DNA of 64,000 nucleotides, taken from Austropuccinia psidii (taxonomy: Eukaryota > Basidiomycota > Pucciniomycetes > Pucciniales > Sphaerophragmiaceae). This document shows positions 59,588-64,000 of the stretch, in pieces. Position numbers and translations under genes: made by a program. The notes beneath the pieces were generated by a model. That model worked only from the letters and a program-made list of their open reading frames with translations, did not search any database and was not told where the DNA came from. Each line of letters begins with the position of its first letter. The first letter of the stretch is position 1. The stretch is from NCBI GenBank assembly GCA_023105745.1, contig JALGQZ010000002.1, positions 48,954,497-49,018,496 on the forward strand, given 5' to 3'.

Positions 59588-60632
59588 CCTAGTATTAGTT
59601 GACAGGTATACCAAAACTACCATGTTCCTACCATGTCACAAAGATGACACAGCTATGGACACAGCCATAATGATATGGAATAAAGTCATTAGCCATACAG
59701 GCTTATTCCAGAATATTATAAGTGACAGAGACCCAAAGTTCACTTCAGCATTATGGAAAAATCTCCTCAACTTGTTTGGGACAAAATTATCATTCTCAAC
59801 AGATTACCATCCTCAAACTGATGGTTTAGCAGAAAGAATGATACAGACCTTGGAGGACACGATCAGAAGATTCTGTGCTTATGGACTAGAATTCAAAGAT
59901 TCTGATAGTTTTACCCATGATTGGTGTACACTAATACCAGCTCTTGAACTGGCATATAAAACATCAATCCATTCTTCTACTGGAAAAACACCAGCAATTC
60001 TAGAAAAAGGTTGGAATCCAAGACTTCCTTATGATACCCTCAAAAAGGACTTAGTGGACATACATCCAACAGCAAGCATTTTTAAGATAATGCTTGACAA
60101 AGCAAGACACCATGCAAACAGATGTATGCAAGATTCCATCAAATATGCAAAAGAAAGATGGGATAAAAGTCATAAACCACCTGACTTCAAAATAGTAGAC
60201 TTGGTACTATTATCAACCCTTAATTTCAATAACATAAAAGGTCCAAAGAAATTGAAAGATTCCTTTGCAGGACCATTTATGATAAAAGCACTCCATGGAC
60301 CCAATGCTGTGCAATTGGAACTCACAGGTGAATTAATGAACAAAAACCCAACTTTCCCTGTAAGTCTGATAAGACCTTACAGCTCAAGTGACAAGGAATT
60401 ATTTCCACTAAGAAATAAACCCCCACTTGAAATTCCCCCCTTGGAAGAAGGAGAAGAAAAGAAAATTGTAAAAGTCCTTAAAGAAAGAAGGACAAGAAAC
60501 AAAAAAGAAAGAGAATACCTTGTAAGGTATAGAAATTCAACTCAAGAAGATGAATGGCTACTTGAGAAAGATATAACAAATGCTGATAAACTACTAGGAA
60601 GGTTCAGACATGAAAGAAAACCTGAAAAATAG
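59588..60632 (+). pseudogene. Integrase end and chromodomain, element B
   Basis: Resumes exactly after the repeated [61 protein letters not shown] and the chromodomain REYLVRYRNSTQEDEWL ending in RFRHERKPEK. The whole 3' part is open to TAA 60630-60632. Together with the left part it gives a complete integrase with all three catalytic acids. Confidence 0.9.
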
Positions 60633-60749
60633 AAAAGTTAAGCATTATTGAGCTTCAAGACTAACAAAGTCTATTGAAGAGGTAGGACAGTGGATGATAC
60701 CCTAATTACACATATCAGATTGTGGTAAAATCTTTCTTTTTGTAGGGAA
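60633..60749 (+). other. 3' untranslated part and weak polypurine tract, element B
   Basis: Ends CTTTTTGTAGGGAA directly before the 3' LTR. The purine run (GTAGGGAA at 60742-60749) is shorter than in families A and C. Confidence 0.5.
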
Positions 60750-62689
60750 TGTGAACCTTTGATATATGACCACATACCCAAAAAGGTCACAATAAATATT
60801 TAAAATAATTATACATTAAAAATAATGACCTCAAAACTACAAAAATGCCATAAATTGGCATAAAACTTGTTTTAACTTAAAAACCAATTAATAAACATGT
60901 GAAATAAACTATACCATTGGATTCCCCATGGTAAAATACACATATACCATTTTTATGGCATATCTGTAAAATCAATATTTAATGAGTTATAAATAATAAT
61001 ACCTTATAAAAAACACAAATCCTTAATTATTCCAAATACCAATGAAACAGCATGTGAAATAAATGGTACCAGTAGATTATCCATCAAATACACATATAAA
61101 AAAATTAAGAATCTAATCTCCAAAGTCAATACTTAACGAGTTAAGCTGAATATATGCACTTTTTTGGTCAATGCATATATTCAAGGATTTTAGCTAATAT
61201 CTTTTGAAATATGCATGATAGAGTGATTAACCAAAAATAAAGTCATCACGTAATTAATGTAGGAATACAGAAATGAAGTTTATTTCACAAGTTATAAACA
61301 AGGTTAAAACCTATAAGGGATTATTGATTAAAATCAATAGAGCTGTTGACCACTTTGTTGTGAAAGTGGTCCAAACTGAAAAAAAAGTAGACAGTTGGAT
61401 TCTACTGGTTTATTCGTGAATAATGATGTATTTTTTATTATAATATTCAAGGTATAACCCCTTGAAATCATGGTTTGAAGTTGAAAATATTAAATTTTGA
61501 CAGAAAAGATGAGTTACAAGAAAAATCATCCAAAATAGAGTTTTGATGATATAATGAAACGCTCTTGGAAGAATGATTAGGTTATGCCAAGCTATCAGAA
61601 TTCACTTGCTTAATTGCTGTAGCTTTGAAAACTTAAAAGCTATTAAGGATCAAAGTTTGAGCTTAATTTGATCATTTATGATCACTCACTGTAACTTTAA
61701 ATTAAGTTTAACAGTCATATGAGTAATAAAATTGGTGAATACTGTTAGTTAATGAATGAAACTAATAAAATCCGCGAAATTTGGGGTTCTGCCGAGCCTT
61801 GACGTCATCAAACTTAGAGCTATAGTGATAACTATAAATAATGGCGTAATAATGAGATAAGATGGTTTGATAATGATGTAATCATCACCAAACCTTAAAA
61901 TATTGATCAATTCCAGTGGATATGATCAGTGCACGTCTACTAGAAGCCTGTTGGACTCTAGGAGGGAGGTATTTACTATAAATAGAGCTCCTTTTACTCT
62001 GTTTTCCCCTCAGATGCTTACAAAACATTAAATCATCAAAATAGAAAGGTAATTTCTTTATTCTTTATATATAAAAATTTTATATTATTAAAGACCAAAA
62101 ATAATCTTATAATAATCTTCATCTTTGACATTATTATTGAAATTATTTAATTGTTTTGCTTAAATTTCTCTTAAAAACCTCAATGCCACATAAAACCAAG
62201 AAAATTTGTAATTTCTCTTAAATTTTATTGTAACTACAATTCAAATAAGTTGTATTTACATTTCTAGGCATAAATTTATTCAAAATTATTATATTAAGCA
62301 TTAAAAGTAGGTTATTTCTCTTATTATAATAATTTTTCTCTATTATTACTTTTAATAATTCTATAATTGATATAAATAGTATTTTTATTAATTTATAACT
62401 TTAATATTGGTAATATTATTGTTATTAATTGTTTTTTATTAATAAAAAGAAATTTTTTATGCCTTTATTGTTTGTTGGTAACAATAATAAAGTGCTTTGA
62501 AATATATTAATAATCTTATATTAATATATTTATTTTATATATTATTTTTTTATAATATAAATTATATTATTCTATTTATTTAATAATATAATTATTTTGA
62601 TCTTATTTATTTCATTCATAAGGACATTTATAGTACAATAAGTAAGATATTAGTAATTTTTACTTATTGTTTCATAGTCAAACCTTACA
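60750..62689 (+). repeat. 3' LTR of element B
   Basis: 1940 bp. The dyad is at 61669-61684 and the TATA box at 61977-61984. It differs from the 5' LTR by many substitutions and small indels, so element B is older than element A. Confidence 0.92.
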
Positions 62690-63290
62690 ATTGATATACA
62701 AAGGCCATTCATCATGGTGTGGAAGGATGATTTGGATATGGATTCCATAAATAGAACCATCAATATTGGAAATATCATTCCTCCTCTGAAATATGCTCTG
62801 AAATGGATACCACTTGTCATTTTCATCTAGTTTAGTAACTCTATAATACATAAATTCTTCAGTATGAATTTTTATGAAGAAAGATCAACTTTAGGACTTT
62901 CTGAGTTGTTGAATCATGCAAGGAAATAATTATGGTCTCAACAACTTTCTTGATTATATGATAAGCTTTTGATTTTCCTACCTTAGAGAGATGACCCATG
63001 TCCCAAACAATATAATTTGATTCCCACCTTTTCTTCTATTTTGAGGCCCCTGATATTTTCCCTATATCCATCAGCTACATAGGAAATCAATTAATTGACT
63101 AATGCATAAAATGATACACAACCCATCAAAAATAAACCAATGAAGAATTTTTTATTGTACGTATCTTCATGATTCCATGGATTGAACCTTGCACCATGGC
63201 ATATGTGTTGGTGCTCCTTCCATGTACTTTTTCCCATTTCTGACATATTAAAACCAATGAATAATATCATTGGTATCTTTTTGTGCATTA
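62690..63290 (-). pseudogene. Harbinger element 2 transposase, 5' part
   Basis: Read on -: FNPWNHEDTYNKKFFIGLF, then IRGLKIEEKVGIKLYCLGHG, KVGKSKAYHIIKKVVETI and, close to the junction, NIDGSIYGIHIQIILPHH with the first catalytic Asp, ending EWPLYIN at 62690. Element 1 has the matching EWKSYVNHKGW. Several frame changes and stops show old decay before or after the element B insertion. Confidence 0.75.
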
Positions 63291-64000
63291 GCGTAGTTGT
63301 TGAAATGCATTTTACATTTTATTAATGATTTTTTGATATGTTATGATTACAGAAAAAATAATTATTCAATTTTTTTTTAAAAAAAAAATCCATGTGATGA
63401 ATTCAAATATCTTTATAATAATTTTGAAATGAATTTTAGTAATAAAATTTTGATAACATTTTATAAATTTATTTTTTGAGAAATTAATTTGGAAAATAAT
63501 TTTAAACACCATTTAAAAACCTAATTAGAATTAGGGAATTAGAATTTTTTTTATTATTATTTTAAAATATCAGAACACAAAAAACTATGTGTATTTAAAA
63601 CTAAATTAGATTTTGAATAAGAGGAATTTGAGTTTATGAATATGAGAATAAACTATAAAAATAACAAAAATGAATAAGCCAATATATGATTAATCTCAAT
63701 AATAAATTAAGTGTTTTTTAAATCTATTGAAAAAACATGAATTTCATATAATCATAATTAATTCATGATTCAAATCAATGAGTGAAATTGAATAAAAATC
63801 AAACTCAAAGTGATAATAATTACATTATGAGCTATTTAGCTTAATATAAAAGATTCTCTTCTCAATAAATAGTATTTTTAATCCTTGAATCAGTTCTTAC
63901 CTGAACTGGCTCCCATAAAATGAATCATCTCAGGTTCAAATATGAGTGAGAGAGTCACACAGTTTATTATCTACTTTCAAAAAAGAGCTCAAAATAAATG
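63291..64000. other. AT-rich sequence at the right edge
   Basis: Should contain the start of Harbinger element 2 and flanking DNA. No TIR with the GGCCTGGTTTATGA pattern is seen, and no gene is recognised. Confidence 0.4.

Larger units (their letters stand above)
42154..62689 (+). mobile_element. Ty3/Gypsy retrotransposon, family B, carrying nested element C
   Basis: LTRs at 42154-44135 and 60750-62689 (TGTGAACC...CTTACA) flank an interior coding on +. The interior is split at 49520/59588 by element C. The flanking bases ACTGA (42149-42153) and ATTGA (62690-62694) are the TSD with one change. The host site is inside the transposase of Harbinger element 2. The polyprotein carries many stops and frameshifts and a damaged RT box, so the copy is dead. 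Confidence 0.93.

Overview
This window is fungal nuclear DNA, very AT-rich, with long poly-A/poly-T runs and short GT-AG introns of about 60-100 bp. The retroelement proteins resemble the large Ty3/Gypsy populations of rust fungi (Pucciniales). Austropuccinia psidii or a close relative is my best guess, but that is inference from memory. Only one convincing host gene is visible: a four-exon Sds3/Dep1-like gene at 10621-12113. Almost everything else is transposable elements or low-complexity AT sequence.

Layout. 1-4768: AT-rich, with a decayed Myb/SANT-like gene. 4777-9190: a complete Mutator-like (MULE) transposon with terminal inverted repeats (TIRs), an 8-bp target-site duplication (TSD) and an uninterrupted four-exon transposase gene. 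That gene ends in an OTU-type domain whose catalytic Cys reads as Ser. 10621-12113: the host gene. 13073-17557: a PIF/Harbinger transposon with TAA TSD, a transposase on +, and a Myb/SANT-like partner and a small coiled-coil ORF on -. 19079-31368: a solo LTR of Gypsy family B, split by a full-length family A element (20867-31160, coding on -). 31369-37843: the end of a second MULE with a 21-bp repeat array, then another family-B LTR on -, split by a 4-kb TIR element with 3-bp TSD (32898-36874). 37844-39755: a family-A solo LTR with a perfect TSD. 39856-63290: a second, older Harbinger element. Its transposase is split by a family B Gypsy element (42154-62689), whose integrase is in turn split by a family C Gypsy element (49521-59582).

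The three Gypsy families (A, B, C) share one plan: LTRs of 1.8-2.0 kb (TGTGA...CTTACA), a GC-rich primer-binding box just inside the LTR, then gag, protease, RT, RNase H, integrase and a chromodomain, all in one long frame. All copies here are broken by stops or frameshifts. The most unusual feature is upstream of gag. In each family a short exon, a phase-1 intron that removes the gag ATG, and an acceptor inside the Thr-Arg codons of gag would fuse to a second reading frame overlapping gag. That second frame is recognisably conserved in amino-acid sequence among the three families.
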